Below, one piece after another: positions 12,629 through 23,430 of a DNA stretch of 64,000 nucleotides (position 1 is its first letter; each line of letters opens with the position of its first letter). The position numbers were made by a program, and so were the translations under genes. A model generated the notes under the pieces. That model was not told the origin of the DNA and did no database searches. It worked only from the letters and a program-made list of their open reading frames with translations. The stretch spans positions 1 to 64,000 of the forward strand of contig JAANYP010009683.1 in assembly GCA_020465985.1 (NCBI GenBank), given 5' to 3'. This DNA comes from Centrapalus pauciflorus. Taxonomy: Eukaryota > Streptophyta > Magnoliopsida > Asterales > Asteraceae.

Positions 12629-13497
12629 ATACATATCTAGTATTGAAAAAATGCAAGTATTTCTACTGCACAAGTTCAACAGAAAGGGGATTGCATTATA
12701 ATCATTGTTTGAGGATTTTGAACATGTGCATTTAGTGTTCATATATGGATTAAAACACAATTAACATGTGTATTAGTGAAATTTTGAAAATACATATGTG
12801 CAGAAATTGAATTAGGAAAACATTTTTATTGGAATTATAGTCTTATAACACATTGAACGTGTGTAATGTCTTGTTACGTGTTGTATTAAACATGTGTAAT
12901 TATATAAATCTTGAGATAGGCTATGAACATGTGCAGTAAATAGCATTGTGCAATACTTTGAATAACATGTGGTATCATGATTTTGAACATGTGCATTTAG
13001 TGTTCATCTATGGATTAAAACACAATTAACATGTGTATTGCTGGAAATTTACAAATATATGTGTGCAGAAATTGAATTAGGGATATACATATCTAGTATT
13101 GAAAAAATACAAGTATTTTTACTGCACAAGTTCAACAGAAAGGGGATTGCATTATAAACCTTGTTTGGGGATTATGAACATGTGCATTTAGTGTTTATCT
13201 GTGGATTAAAACACAATTAACATGTGTATTAGTGAAATTTTGAAAATACATATGTGCAGAACTTGAATTAGGAAAACATTTTAATTGGAATTATAGTCTT
13301 ATAACATATCTAACGTGTGTAATGTCTTGTTACGTGTTGTATTAAACATGTGCAATTATATAAATCTTGAGATAGGCTATGAACATGTGCAGTAAATAGC
13401 ATTGTGCAATACCTTGAATAACATGGGGTATCATGAATTTGAATATGTGCAGTTAGTGTTCATCTATGGATTAAAACACAATTACCATGTGTATTGC
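12629..13497. repeat. Two tandem copies of a ~456-bp unit in element B
   Basis: The phrase TACATATCTAGTATTGAAAA occurs at about 12630 and 13086. The following 400 bp, including TGCACAAGTTCAACAGAAAG and TTAAACATGTG(T/C)AATTATAT, repeat in the same order. Within each unit GAACATGTGCA is itself reiterated. Confidence 0.88.
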
Positions 13498-13994
13498 TTC
13501 ACTCCAACAAGTAAAAACAAGTCAGATGAAGTCAAATACAAAACGAAAACACAAAGGACGAATTCAATGTTAATAAATAGATCGCAAACTGCAAGCACGA
13601 GTTTGCACATAGTGAATTCACATGTACATACAACTTTTGCAAGTTCAATCAAACCACAACTTCATCTGGATTGAGAGAAATCGATAGATTAAACAAACAC
13701 AAACGCATAGATAATGGAGAAAACACATATACTGTGATGAAGGACGATGAGATAATGATGTTTGGGGAAACGAAATTTTTATTCAGGACAAGAAGAAGCT
13801 GGAGCTGAACTTGGAATATCAGTTAGTAAATTGCACATATTGCACATTTGCAAAAGCTTGATGAACTTGTGCATACCGTAATACACAAAAACTTAATTTT
13901 TGAACATGTGCATAGCGTAATAAGCATATAAAGTTGCGAATATAAAGCATTAGAAACCTAATATAATTATTTGCATATTAAGGCAAAAAAAAAA

Positions 13995-14400
13995 TAGCAA
14001 TGAATGAACAATTGCAAAAACTAACATTTTGCACATGTGCAAAACCTATCACATTGAATGATTCGGCATTGTAGAACCACATTTGGTATAAAACTAAGGT
14101 ATTTTGACCATAAGGGTTTTTCAATTTCGCTTCCTGAACAAGTATAACGCATAAAAAACTAGCAATGATTGACCCAGTGCAAAAACTAACATTTTGCACA
14201 TGTGCAAAACCTATCACATTGAATGATTCGGCATTGTAGAACCACATTTGGTATAAAACAAAGGTAATTTGACAATAAGGGTTTTTCAATATTGGCTTCC
14301 TGAACAAGTATAACGCATAAAAAACTAGCAATGTTTGAACAAGTGCAAAACATAGCACATTGCACATGTGCAAACAGATTTGTAGGAAAAAACTGAAAGA
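13995..14400. repeat. Three tandem copies of a ~165-bp unit in element B
   Basis: Copies are marked by GCACATGTGC at 14031, 14196 and 14362, each preceded by TAGCAATG and followed by a GGTATAAAAC(T/A)AAGG block. Long minus-strand open frames across this array are repeats of the unit and are not considered genes. Confidence 0.88.
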
Positions 14401-14924
14401 ATCGACAATGTAAAAACCACAATGGGTATAAAACAAAGGGAATTTCATATGGGTTTTTCAATATTTGAGTTGCTGAAGTAACATTCGAATCTGTACACAA
14501 TGCTTGAATTCGATTATGATGAACATGAGTTCGGAAAATCAAACGAGAGTATAAAATACTTACATTTTATCGATACGATTGTGTAGGGTTTGGAGCGGAC
14601 GATATTTCCTCCGGGAAGGGGATGATACAATTGTGTAGGGTTTGGAGCGGACTTCTGGTGTTGAAGGCGAGAAGAAATTGAGAGGGAACCTTGGAGAGGG
14701 AAGTTTGGAATAATCTGTAACAACCGAAGTGAGAAAAATTGGGATATGAGAATATTTGATTCTCATTTAAATATTTTCATTCCCATATTGCCCCTTAAAA
14801 CAAAACACGTGAGTTTAATTCAAGAATTGTTTTATGTATTAAAAATTAATTTTAATGCAAAAATGATTGGCTGAGAATGGTACCCCAGTACCCCAGTCTA
14901 ACATGGTACCCCATTGATCTTGAA

Positions 14925-14926
<2 letters not shown>

Positions 14927-15014
<88 letters not shown>

Positions 15015-15092
15015 TGTATGTATGTATGTATGTATGTATGTATGTATGTATGTATGTATGTATGTATGTATGTATGTATGTATGTATATATA
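14927..15092. repeat. (TA)n then (TGTA)n microsatellite between B and C
   Basis: About 60 bp of TA units (14927-14987) passes into about 98 bp of GTAT units and a short TA end (15086-15092). It is the shared border of elements B and C. The mirror arrangement (CATA)n-(TA)n stands left of element A. Confidence 0.97.
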
Positions 15093-16852
15093 GAAATAGG
15101 ATCACGTGAGAAGGATCTTATGGTGAGAATAGGTGAGAAGGAATCCTAACCATGAAAAATATGTAACACACAATAATATTATGGGATGACACCACACCAA
15201 AGCATTTCACCTAAATATATTCCTAGCCATAAATAAGCCACGAATCACGGAATAGTTTGGTAAGCATCATCCCTATTCTTTCTCTCTTTCTCAGCCCTTC
15301 TCTCTCCAATTTTCATTGTCAAACCTAATCGATGACCACAACCATCTACAAATTCTAAACTGATAAAGAACACCAGACATGTCCCTCTCTTGCTTCTTGC
15401 TGCTCCATTTTTACCTTGGTGCCTCCTATGTTCGGTTTTCTTCTTGTCACATGCTCATCCTTCACCGCCACCAACGAGAGTCACGAGATCTAGAGCCACA
15501 AGATCGAGATGGAAAGAACGAAGAACTTTGATTTTTAGATTGAGGATGAGAACGAACAGATCGAAGGTGATTTCGAGAATAGATCAATCACGCTACGAAC
15601 GACAATGATAGCTATGTCGAATGAATATTGTTACGATTCAACGGAATCAATGACCTCTCTGTCGTACTTTTGGTGACCAGTGAGGTTTTGAAACCATATT
15701 CGAGTTTTGATTTCAATTATTCCATATCTTGGTTCTAGTTTTGAAATCTATTGTTGAATTCTTATACATGTGTTGTTTTATTTTTTCAATTGTAACACAA
15801 TTATTTTTTTTTTGTGATGTAGTATGATACAATTAGTTCTATTGTTATAAAAATCTTTGCTCATCGAATTGATGATTCAATTTATTTATTACGAATGTGC
15901 AGTTTAGTTGGTAAATGTGAATTAATGTGTTTAACTCAATGATATCTTTATTTGTGGTTAAAGAAAATGGTGATTCCAACATTCAGTCAATTGTTATATT
16001 TAGCATGAGATTACAATTATTCCCTCAATTTCATATTGTTTCGTCTATTTAAATCGTACGATTTTTTTATATTTGTAGTTTTGGTTTTGATATTAAAACT
16101 TGATTATTCTTGTTTCATGATTCATCTATCTTTTTATTGATATAAAAAAATCTCTCAGCTTTGTGTTTCTAATTCATGAGTTTTTTGTACGATCACTGAA
16201 TCAACGGTTTTAAATCATTGAATCAGTGTTTTGATTTATTAAATCAACAGGATTGAATCAGTGTTTTAATATTAACATTTCTGGACCGAATCAGTGTTTT
16301 AATATTAACACTATGTAAGGTGTCTAAATAATCGTAGAATGTATCATTCATAAAAATGTAAAGATTGAATCAACGTTTTTAAATTACCAAGTCATTTTCC
16401 AAAGCATTGAATCGGTAATAAAAATTGAATCGTGGTCTTCGAGTATTATTTCTTGAAACGAAAAATATAATATTTCAAAATTCAATGTAATCACAAAGTT
16501 ACTCTTCTAAAGCAATGATACAACGATTAAAAAATAGAATCGTTGTCTTCAAATGTTGTATCTTAAAACAAAAAAAAATCTAATATTTCAAAGTATCATC
16601 GAATCATCGTTATAAAATTTTAAATTCTTAAAAACCAGTCAATAATATAATTGTATCAATCAAATATTTATTGATTCATTGGTTGTAAACTATTAAATCA
16701 TGTAATTATAGAATGTTGATCTTAATATATTTGGAAAATTTTAAAATGGTAGTTTGTATAATTAAAGAATGAAACAATCTAGTGTGGTGAGGTGCATTAT
16801 AAAAGATTAGATGAATGCTCAAGATTTCTTCTCACCCCTTCTCACGTGATCC

Positions 16853-16860
<8 letters not shown>
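15093..16860. mobile_element. (TA)n-bounded TIR element C
   Basis: Left end AGGATCACGTGAGAAGG and right end CCTTCTCACGTGATCC are inverted repeats abutting (TA)n on both sides; further matches (GGTGAGAA) extend the imperfect repeat to about 45 bp. A pyrimidine-rich leader (15280-15430) and a 72-codon open frame at 15390-15608 without recognisable domain lie near the left end. Positions 16190-16640 contain diverged repeats of TTGAATCAGTGTTTTAATAT. Confidence 0.72.

Positions 16861-16931
<71 letters not shown>
16861..16931. repeat. (TA)n microsatellite right of element C
   Basis: About 70 bp of TA units, followed by the inverted partner of the outer long-TIR element. Confidence 0.97.
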
Positions 16932-18429
16932 CGTTTTAATGAAATATATAATTTTTTTAACTAAACATTTTACATGTGTATAAAGCGCATATGTTAAAAG
17001 GTGGTTAAACTTAAGAAAATATATAGTTTTGACATATTATATGTATAAATTAGAATAATTTGTTAAATTTTGTTCTAATTTTGTATGAAGTTTTTATTAT
17101 GGTTAATGGATTAATACATTGAACATATGTAATTTATATGGATATTAACTTTATAAAATAAATAAATTAGAATGAGTTACATGTTAAATAATATATTTCG
17201 TTAAGTTAAAATTACATTGAACATATAATGTTTATAGGAATATAAAAAATTAAAATATAAAATATAAAAATTAATACATGTACGTATAAATTTGGACAAA
17301 AAATAGACTAAATTTATAAGTATATATATAAAGTAATATAAAGTAGAGACAAAAGATAAATAAATTTAATGTATAAATAGTTAAAAACTTTTAAATAAAA
17401 ATTAATAAAATATATAAATACCCTTTTAAAAAATAAATATATAGATAGTTCAGTATATATTTAAAATTTATATGTAAGAACAATAATATTAATAACAATA
17501 ACAATAATTAAGAACAACACAATAAATTAAATTTAGTTATATACAAGTTATTTTCAATTACTACTACTTATTCATGTAAATACTTAACTATAACAAAATA
17601 ATGATAATGATAATAATAATATTAGAAATAATAATGTCAAATGAATAATGAAAATAAAACATATTAAATATTTTATTACTTCGATTAAATTTTAATAATA
17701 ACAATAAGATAATATATTAAATAAATAATAAAAGAATAATAAATCATTAAGAAAATGAAATATAGATGAAATATTTTGATTAGGGACCAATAATGAAATA
17801 AAATGAAAGGGTAAAATCATCTTTTCTAAAAAATTGTTGAAGAAAGGGACCAAAAGCAAAACAGAACTCTAACCATAAGTACTGTAATTGTAATTTTACC
17901 GTGAAAAGGACGGTTTCCATAATTTTGGTATAACCTGAAACACCCATACAACTAATACGAGTATTTCGATACCATTATACATTAATTTATACAGAGTACT
18001 TGCGGAAATACGGTCAAATTAAAACTTTTAATACTTTAATAATCTTCAACTTCATTCCAAACAGTTTGCATATAACACAACAGAGTGTCGGAAATCACGG
18101 ATTAGCGCAATTGGGGTCACAATGTTAAATCATCAGTTTGATTACAAATGAATTAATAATCATTAACTAATCCGCGTAAGTCCAAAATGGAAGTCTGCTA
18201 CTCCCACCCCAATCATCAACAAAATATGGAGCTCCTAACCATGCTCCAATCAGTGTCTATCAGTTTGGGCCAGCCGGGCCTTTGCCTTTATCAGTTCCTG
18301 AAAGAAAATATCAACTAACAGGTAAACAACAAAGTTGTTTAGTGAGTTTCTAGATTAAAGTACCATACGATATATGAATGATGTCATGCAACGCCATGAA
18401 TTTAACTAACAATCTCAGGAGGCCAACTA

Positions 18430-18650
18430 ATGGCTAATAAGCTACCACATTGCGGTTACCACACACAGGCTTACCGTACAATGGGTTTACAATCTACTGC
18501 TCGATTACCACAGACCACAGGTTTATCGTTATGCAGTTTACAGTGATGCCATACGATTACCACAGACCACAGGCTTATCGTTTTATAGGCAATAATGGTT
18601 ACCACACACAGGTTTACCAATTATGATTCCGCTAGGTTCCCACACGCACA
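18430..18650. repeat. Diverged tandem repeats in the LTR
   Basis: Four to five copies of a roughly 55-60-bp unit around GATTACCACAGACCACAGG and CTTATCGTT lie in the transcribed part of the LTR. Similar short tandem blocks at 53090-53200 (CAGCTCGGATGAGGGG) occupy the equivalent place in another LTR. Confidence 0.75.
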
Positions 18651-19233
18651 GACTTATGGTCTCAGCGGAGAAGTCAAACGAATGATTAATATGACAACAA
18701 TAATGTATGTGATGGCAAAGCATGTAAATGACAAGAATGAATACGAAAGCAATAACATACAATTCATGATATGCATATAAATACATTAATGCTAGAACTC
18801 ACAGTGGTGTACAACAAGCTCTCGGCCTCAAAACCGAGTTACAGTCGTCAAAGTATGATTAATAGTCTCCAATGGACCTTAACTCGTCAAACTCCTACAA
18901 ATAGGTTCATAATGTAGTATTATAAGTCACACGACGCACAATTTCCTAACTTTATCCGAACACGATAATCGTAAGACTTAATTAATTTTGACATTAAACC
19001 TCAATAATTATTTTTGGTCTAATTATTCTTCTTAATTGAGGTCATAAACTATTATGGCGAAAGATCCCATAATAATAATTAAAACTACAATTTCGGACCA
19101 ATGCTATCCGAAATCCATACTTAGCGAATTTTTCAGAATATTTCAATGCTGAACTGTACTTTCTGCGTTACAGATTTAATGCCGAAAATACCAAAACTTT
19201 TCTATATTTATCACAAAAAGTTGTAAAATCATT

Positions 19234-19238
<5 letters not shown>

Positions 19239-19288
<50 letters not shown>
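19239..19288. repeat. (TA)n microsatellite
   Basis: About 50 bp of TA units inside the LTR remnant. No inserted element is visible at its ends. Confidence 0.95.
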
Positions 19289-19292
<4 letters not shown>

Positions 19293-19634
19293 CATTTTAA
19301 CCACCAAAACATCTTTTTCATCTTTTTAGATTACCTAGGGTTCATATGAACTCAAATTTGGGTTTTTGAGATAAACCCATCAAAATACATAGAAATTTGC
19401 ATAATATATTTTCAAAGAATGGATCTAACATATTCCATCATTATTTTTGGAGATCTAAAGATTTCTAAGAGATCTTCATGAAAACCCATAAAATACATGG
19501 AAACATGTAATATACTTTTTAAATAATGGATCTAACATATCTCATCATTTTCTTTCAACATCTAGCCATTTCTGAGAGATCTCCATAAAAACCCCTCAAA
19601 ATACATAAAAACTTGTATAATATACTTTTTAAAT

Positions 19635-20120
19635 AGGGATAATTGCGCAAAAAAACCTCGACTTATCAGGTTTTTGTGATTAAAACCTCAAACCATTTTT
19701 CGTTGCATAGAAAACCCCGAACTAACTAAAAATCAGTAAATAAAGGTTTTATTAATTGGTAACTGGTTATTAATCGTACGTGGACTGGTAAATAACCTAC
19801 GTGGAATAAATTATAATTATTGAAACCGGATGCCAAGTATTACACATAATTTAAACCCTCGTTGATAAGTTTTATTTGTAATTTTAAAACGGGGTTACAT
19901 CATCAACGAGGGTTTAAACGATGTGTAATACTTGGCAACCGGTTTCAACAATTAAAATTTATTCCACGTAGGGTTAATAACCGATAATAACCGGTTACCC
20001 ATTGAAAAACCTTGATTTGCTGATTTTCAGTTAGTTCGGGGTTTTCTATTCAACGAAAAATGGTTTGGGGTTTTAATCACAAAAAACTGACAAGTTGAAG
20101 GTTTTTTGCGCAATTACCCC
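19635..20120. mobile_element. Foldback MULE-type MITE with long TIRs
   Basis: The two halves are inverted repeats nearly end to end: left AGGGATAATTGCGCAAAAAA, right TTTTTTGCGCAATTACCCC, with inner pairs such as ACTTGGCA and AACGAGGGTTTAAA. TTTTAAAT flanks it on both sides (19627-19634 and 20121-20128), an 8-bp duplication typical of Mutator-like elements. No coding sequence is present. Confidence 0.85.
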
Positions 20121-20420
20121 TTTTAAATGATGGATCTAACATATTTCATCATTTTTTTTCAAGATCTAACCATTTCTAAGAGACTTCATAAAAACTCATT
20201 TGAGTTCTCATCTTCTTCATATGAAGATGGTGGAGAGAAGAGAAAAGTAAGAGATTTATAAAAATAAAAGTTGGTACCTCTTGGATCTTCAAAACCGTAA
20301 GAGTCTTCCAAAAATTTCAGATTTTTTCTTCTTCTTCACAAAAAATTTCTTCTCTCTTTTTTTTTCCTCTCTTTTCTCTCTTTTTTCTCCTTTCTCTCTT
20401 CTTTGGTTTAAATGGCCGAA

Positions 20421-20448
20421 CACACACACACACAAGTGTGTGTGTGTG
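20421..20448. repeat. (CA)n-(TG)n hairpin-forming microsatellite
   Basis: Seven CA units, an AG, then about six to seven TG units make a perfect short inverted repeat with a 12-14-bp stem. It lies within the LTR remnant. Confidence 0.85.
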
Positions 20449-20872
20449 TATGCGTGAACTTAAAGCAACAATTCAACTTTATTTTTCTTTTAATCATTTT
20501 ACTTTTCATATTTATCATTTAGACCCTACAATTATTTCCATTTCTTTTAAGGTCCATTCTTCATAAATCAATATTTCATTATTATAATTTACCCAACTAT
20601 TTATTTATATAATAAAAAATTCATTAATATTTGAAATTTGCATTTCTTTATAATAGGTTTTCTTTTATTTCTCTAACAATGGTTAAGAATTAAGTAGGCG
20701 TTTAAATTGCAGAAAAAGAATTACAACAATATGGTTGTTGTATTTTCAAATTTCACAGTCTAAAAAACTATTAATTTTATCTTTATATCTTTTCACTATA
20801 ATTCTCTCTACCAAATACAAGTCTTACAAACTAATGAAGGAATTTGTATTTAATAATAGTAATAAAAAAAAT

Positions 20873-21546
20873 GTGCGTTTAGCGGTGTTTAGTTCACAGA
20901 ATGTGTATTCCTGGAATGGAATATGTCAAAGAATAGAATTCTGGAAGGAATGGAATCTGTCGGAATAGAAATAAATGCCGGTGAAAATGAAATTTAGGGT
21001 TTGGTTTAGAACTGTTAAAATTTTTGGAATGGAATTTAAATTCCATGGAACTGACCCAAAGAAAATAGATTCTTTCAAAAGTGATTTTTTTTAAATATGA
21101 ATCTTCATTCCATTCCTTTTTAGTGCCAAACAGCACATCGGAATGAAATTTTCATTCCAATTCCATCAGATTCTGTGAACCAAACGCCCCCCTTAGTTTA
21201 TGAAAATTTTCAAAATTTCCATCTCACTTTTCAATGAAAATGAAAATTTGTTACTTAACAACAATTTCATAAATTTTCATTTCATTTTTAAAATATCACT
21301 TTTCATATTCTCTCTCTTACTTAATAATTACCTCTCCTGTATTTTTATAATACTTTTTTTCTCTTTTACTTTTCTATCACTTATGCTATTTTTTTATTTT
21401 ATAATCACTTATCTTATTTTTTTTAAACCAAAACTTTATCATCTAAACAAGTTTTCATTTTTATGGAAACCCTTGTTTTTTTTTAAAAACTATAATTTGA
21501 AAACTAAAATTGAAAAATGATTAATTTTCGTTAACTAAATGCAACC
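20873..21546 (-). mobile_element. Tourist-like MITE interrupted by a second MITE
   Basis: The right terminal repeat read on the minus strand is GGTTGCATTTAGTTAACGAA. The left one is split: GTGCGTTTA at 20873-20881 continues as GTTTATGAAAATTTTC after the inserted element. The body (21200-21546) matches 4744-4975. Harbinger/Tourist assignment rests on the TTA/TAA duplications of related copies. Confidence 0.75.
20882..21192. mobile_element. PIF/Harbinger (Tourist) MITE nested in the previous MITE
   Basis: Ends GCGGTGTTTAGTTCACAGAA and TTCTGTGAACCAAACGCCCC are inverted repeats flanked by TTA on both sides (20879-20881 and 21193-21195). The closest relative is the copy at 58567-58883: both contain GGAATTCTGGAAGGAATGGA. 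There is no coding capacity. Confidence 0.85.
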
Positions 21547-22104
21547 TACCATCCACCAAAACAAATTTTGAATTACCAATAATGCTCTTATGATTATTCT
21601 TGTACAATTTAAAAGGCAAACTAAAATAAATGAAACTTGTTTATTTTGTAAAAAGATTATTAAAATAAGGCAATTTTCTTTATACATCATACCTTAATTT
21701 TCTCATACATCGTACCATATAATTTTGATATATAATTTAACTAAAATTGTTGTTTATGATTCATATTTTTCTTTGAAAGTGATGTAGGTTAATTAACCTA
21801 AATATTAATTGTCGTAGAATTCAATGCATGAATTATAATAATAATATGAATTATGAAAACTTAATTATAAAAGAAAACACGAATTAACTTTAATTATAAA
21901 AGATGCTATAAAAGTTACAAACTACTAAACTATATCAACAAACCCCTAAACACAACAAACACTACAATCTATTCTTTCCCCAGACAAACTACAAATCATG
22001 TACAACTCATTAAAGCATAGATCTCCTGGATTTGGTTATAATTGCTCTGGAAAAAAGAAAAATATTATTTCCCCCAATCAACAACAAAGTCATCATCAAT
22101 TAGC
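21547..22104. other. AT-rich 3' flank of the AT-hook gene
   Basis: No gene or complete mobile element was recognised. The part next to 22105 (about 21850-22104) is expected to hold the 3' untranslated region of the minus-strand AT-hook gene. Confidence 0.4.
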
Positions 22105-23250
22105 TCAATTCGGCATCACCTTCCGCGGCCTCCCTCTCGGCTTTCCGGTCACCGAATACTTAATCTTCTTTGCCGCCGGTGGTGCGTTCGGATCCTTTTT
22201 TGGCCGTCCTCTTCCTCTCTTACCCGCTGACCCGGACTGAATCGGAGTATTTGTATCCCTCTTCGGTCGTCCCCTCTTTCTTTTTACACCCGACCCGGTT
22301 TGAACCGCATTCAGATCTTTCTTCGGGCGACCCCTCGCTCTCTTAACAACCGACCAGATCTGAATTGGATTCGGGTACTTTCTTGGGCGGCCTCTTCCTT
22401 TCTTCTTACCCGCTAACCCGACCCGAATATCATTCGGATCCTTCTTCGGCCGACCTCTTCCTTTCTTAGCTGCTGTCAAGATCTGAATTGCATTTGGAGG
22501 TCGCCCCCTCCCTCTCTTACCCGTTGACCCGGACCGAATCGTATTCGAATCCTTCTTTGGCCGGCCTCTTCCTCTCTTAGCTACTGACCCGGACTGAGAA
22601 ATCACACTCCGACTCGGATCCTTCCTTGGCCGGCCCCTCCCTTTATTACCCGATGCGACCCGAATTTCGTTTGGATCCTTCTTTGGTCGTCCTCTCTTTC
22701 TCTTAGCTTCTGACCCGGACTCAGGAATGGTACTCGGATCCCTTTTCGGCCGACCTCTTCCTCTCTTAGCTTCTGACCCGGACTGAGGAACCGCATCCGG
22801 ATCTTTAGGCTTAGGTGGACGTCCACGGCCTCGTTTCAAAGGTGGATTCGGGTCGGGTCTCATATAGTTGTTCCTTAGCAACACTAGGTCACCACTTTCC
22901 GTCAATTTGTTCAGATTTTCTGTCAATAAATTGACGCCGGTTTCAGACGGTAACCCTCCGTAAGTTGATTCAATGTAGCTCAAGATCGATGATTCGTTAG
23001 AGCCTTCTTTCTCTTTCATTGCATCAATGGCTTCCAAAATCATCTGCACAGTTTAAAAATCCAAAAATTAACGAAATGTTTTGAAAAAAAATAAGATGAA
23101 AAGATGAAATTAAACCTGTGGGACAGTTGGTGGATCCGGACTCGGATTCGGATTCGGATTTGGAGTTGGGATTGGATTTGGATTTGGATTTGGATTTGCA
23201 CTTGAGATTGGATTTGGATTTGGATTGGGGATTTCTTCGTTGGTCGCCAT
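22105..23250 (-). CDS. AT-hook DNA-binding protein with linker-histone-like domain (HMGA/HON type)
   Basis: Two exons read as one 357-residue protein: exon 1 23250-23116 (45 codons, donor GT after CAG) and exon 2 23043-22105 (acceptor GCAG, ending in a stop). Residues 1-45 are Asn-Pro repeats. Residues 46 to about 110 (MILEAIDAMKEKEG... SYIESTYGGLP...) resemble the H15 globular domain of linker histones. Residues from about 115 to the end contain 12 AT-hooks (core RGRP, flanked by K/R) at 18-25-residue intervals. Proteins of this plan bind the minor groove of AT-rich DNA in the nucleus and act as chromatin architecture factors. Typical plant HMGA has about four hooks; HON4/HON5-type proteins have more, so this copy is expanded. 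The ATG at 23049 inside the intron edge is not the start, because exon 1 joins in frame at a proper splice pair. No damage was seen. Confidence 0.9.
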
Positions 23251-23430
23251 TGAAACAGAAGCGGGAAGATTAAGATGAAGATGAAGATTCGACTACAAAG
23301 AAGAAGATGAAGACGAATTAATAGTGCTTTTTTATAAAATAAAATGGACGGTGGAGATTTATGGATTCGATATGTTATCAATGGCTTTTGATAACGAGAT
23401 TCACACGGATCGATGACGTGGCTAGTGGAT
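23251..23430 (-). promoter_or_regulatory. Probable promoter of the AT-hook gene
   Basis: On the minus strand a TATA-like TTTTATAAAAAAGC lies around 23323-23336, about 75-85 bp upstream of the ATG, leaving a short leader. A GACGTGGC (ACGTGGC, G-box/ABRE-like) sits at 23414-23421. The positions are seen; the function is inferred. Confidence 0.45.

Larger units (their letters stand above)
12027..14926. mobile_element. (TA)n-bounded TIR element B
   Basis: The left end contains GATCCATGGGGTACCATGTT followed by AGACTGGGG. The right end carries the inverse (CCCCAGTCTAACATGGTACC, then CCATTGATCTTGAATC). Both ends run straight into (TA)n tracts. The 2.9-kb interior contains two sets of tandem repeats and many copies of GAACATGTGCA or GCACATGTGC. 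There is one leader-like stretch with a short open frame at 12323. No transposase was found. Confidence 0.75.
10014..17937. mobile_element. Long-TIR (MULE-like) element split by nested elements
   Basis: The left end GGGTAAATTACAATTTTCG (10014 on) and the sequence to about 10490 are matched in inverted orientation by 16990-17937. Examples are the pair AAATTATGGTTACG / CCATAATTT, the pair TTTTGGCCCC / GGGACCAAAA, and matching TAT/ATT-rich stretches. The outermost 25-30 bp of the right repeat are missing because a different LTR begins at 17938. No transposase was seen. Assignment to MULE-like elements with long TIRs starting GGGTAAATTAC is from family knowledge. All (TA)n-bounded elements A, B and C lie inside it. 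Confidence 0.6.
17938..20695 (-). mobile_element. Truncated large LTR (TGTAACA-type superfamily)
   Basis: On the plus strand it starts TGAAACACCC at 17938. As the minus-strand end (...GGGTGTTTCA) this matches the LTR end seen at 53645. Internal landmarks shared with other large LTRs here are the TCACTAA...GTTTACC...GTTG block with an AG/GAA acceptor-like site (minus strand, 18300-18350; compare 32610-32665). The far end is not recognisable, so it is truncated near 20695. It interrupts the right TIR of the 10014-17937 element and itself contains a (TA)n tract (19239-19288) and a foldback MITE. Confidence 0.55.

Noticed and set aside
13978..14542. Two long minus-strand open frames (156 and 118 codons)
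   Set aside because: They read the 165-bp tandem units of element B; hydrophobic composition comes from the repeat and no family is recognised.
21200..21520. Plus-strand hydrophobic frame of 106 codons
   Set aside because: Lies entirely in the body of a Tourist-like MITE and is AT-driven Phe/Leu/Ile composition.
22602..22826. Second minus-strand frame within the AT-hook gene
   Set aside because: Frame shadow produced by the repeated AT-hook units.
23040..23381. Minus-strand frame of 113 codons upstream of the AT-hook exon 2
   Set aside because: It overlaps exon 1 in a different frame; exon 1 with ATG at 23250 joins exon 2 through a proper donor and acceptor.
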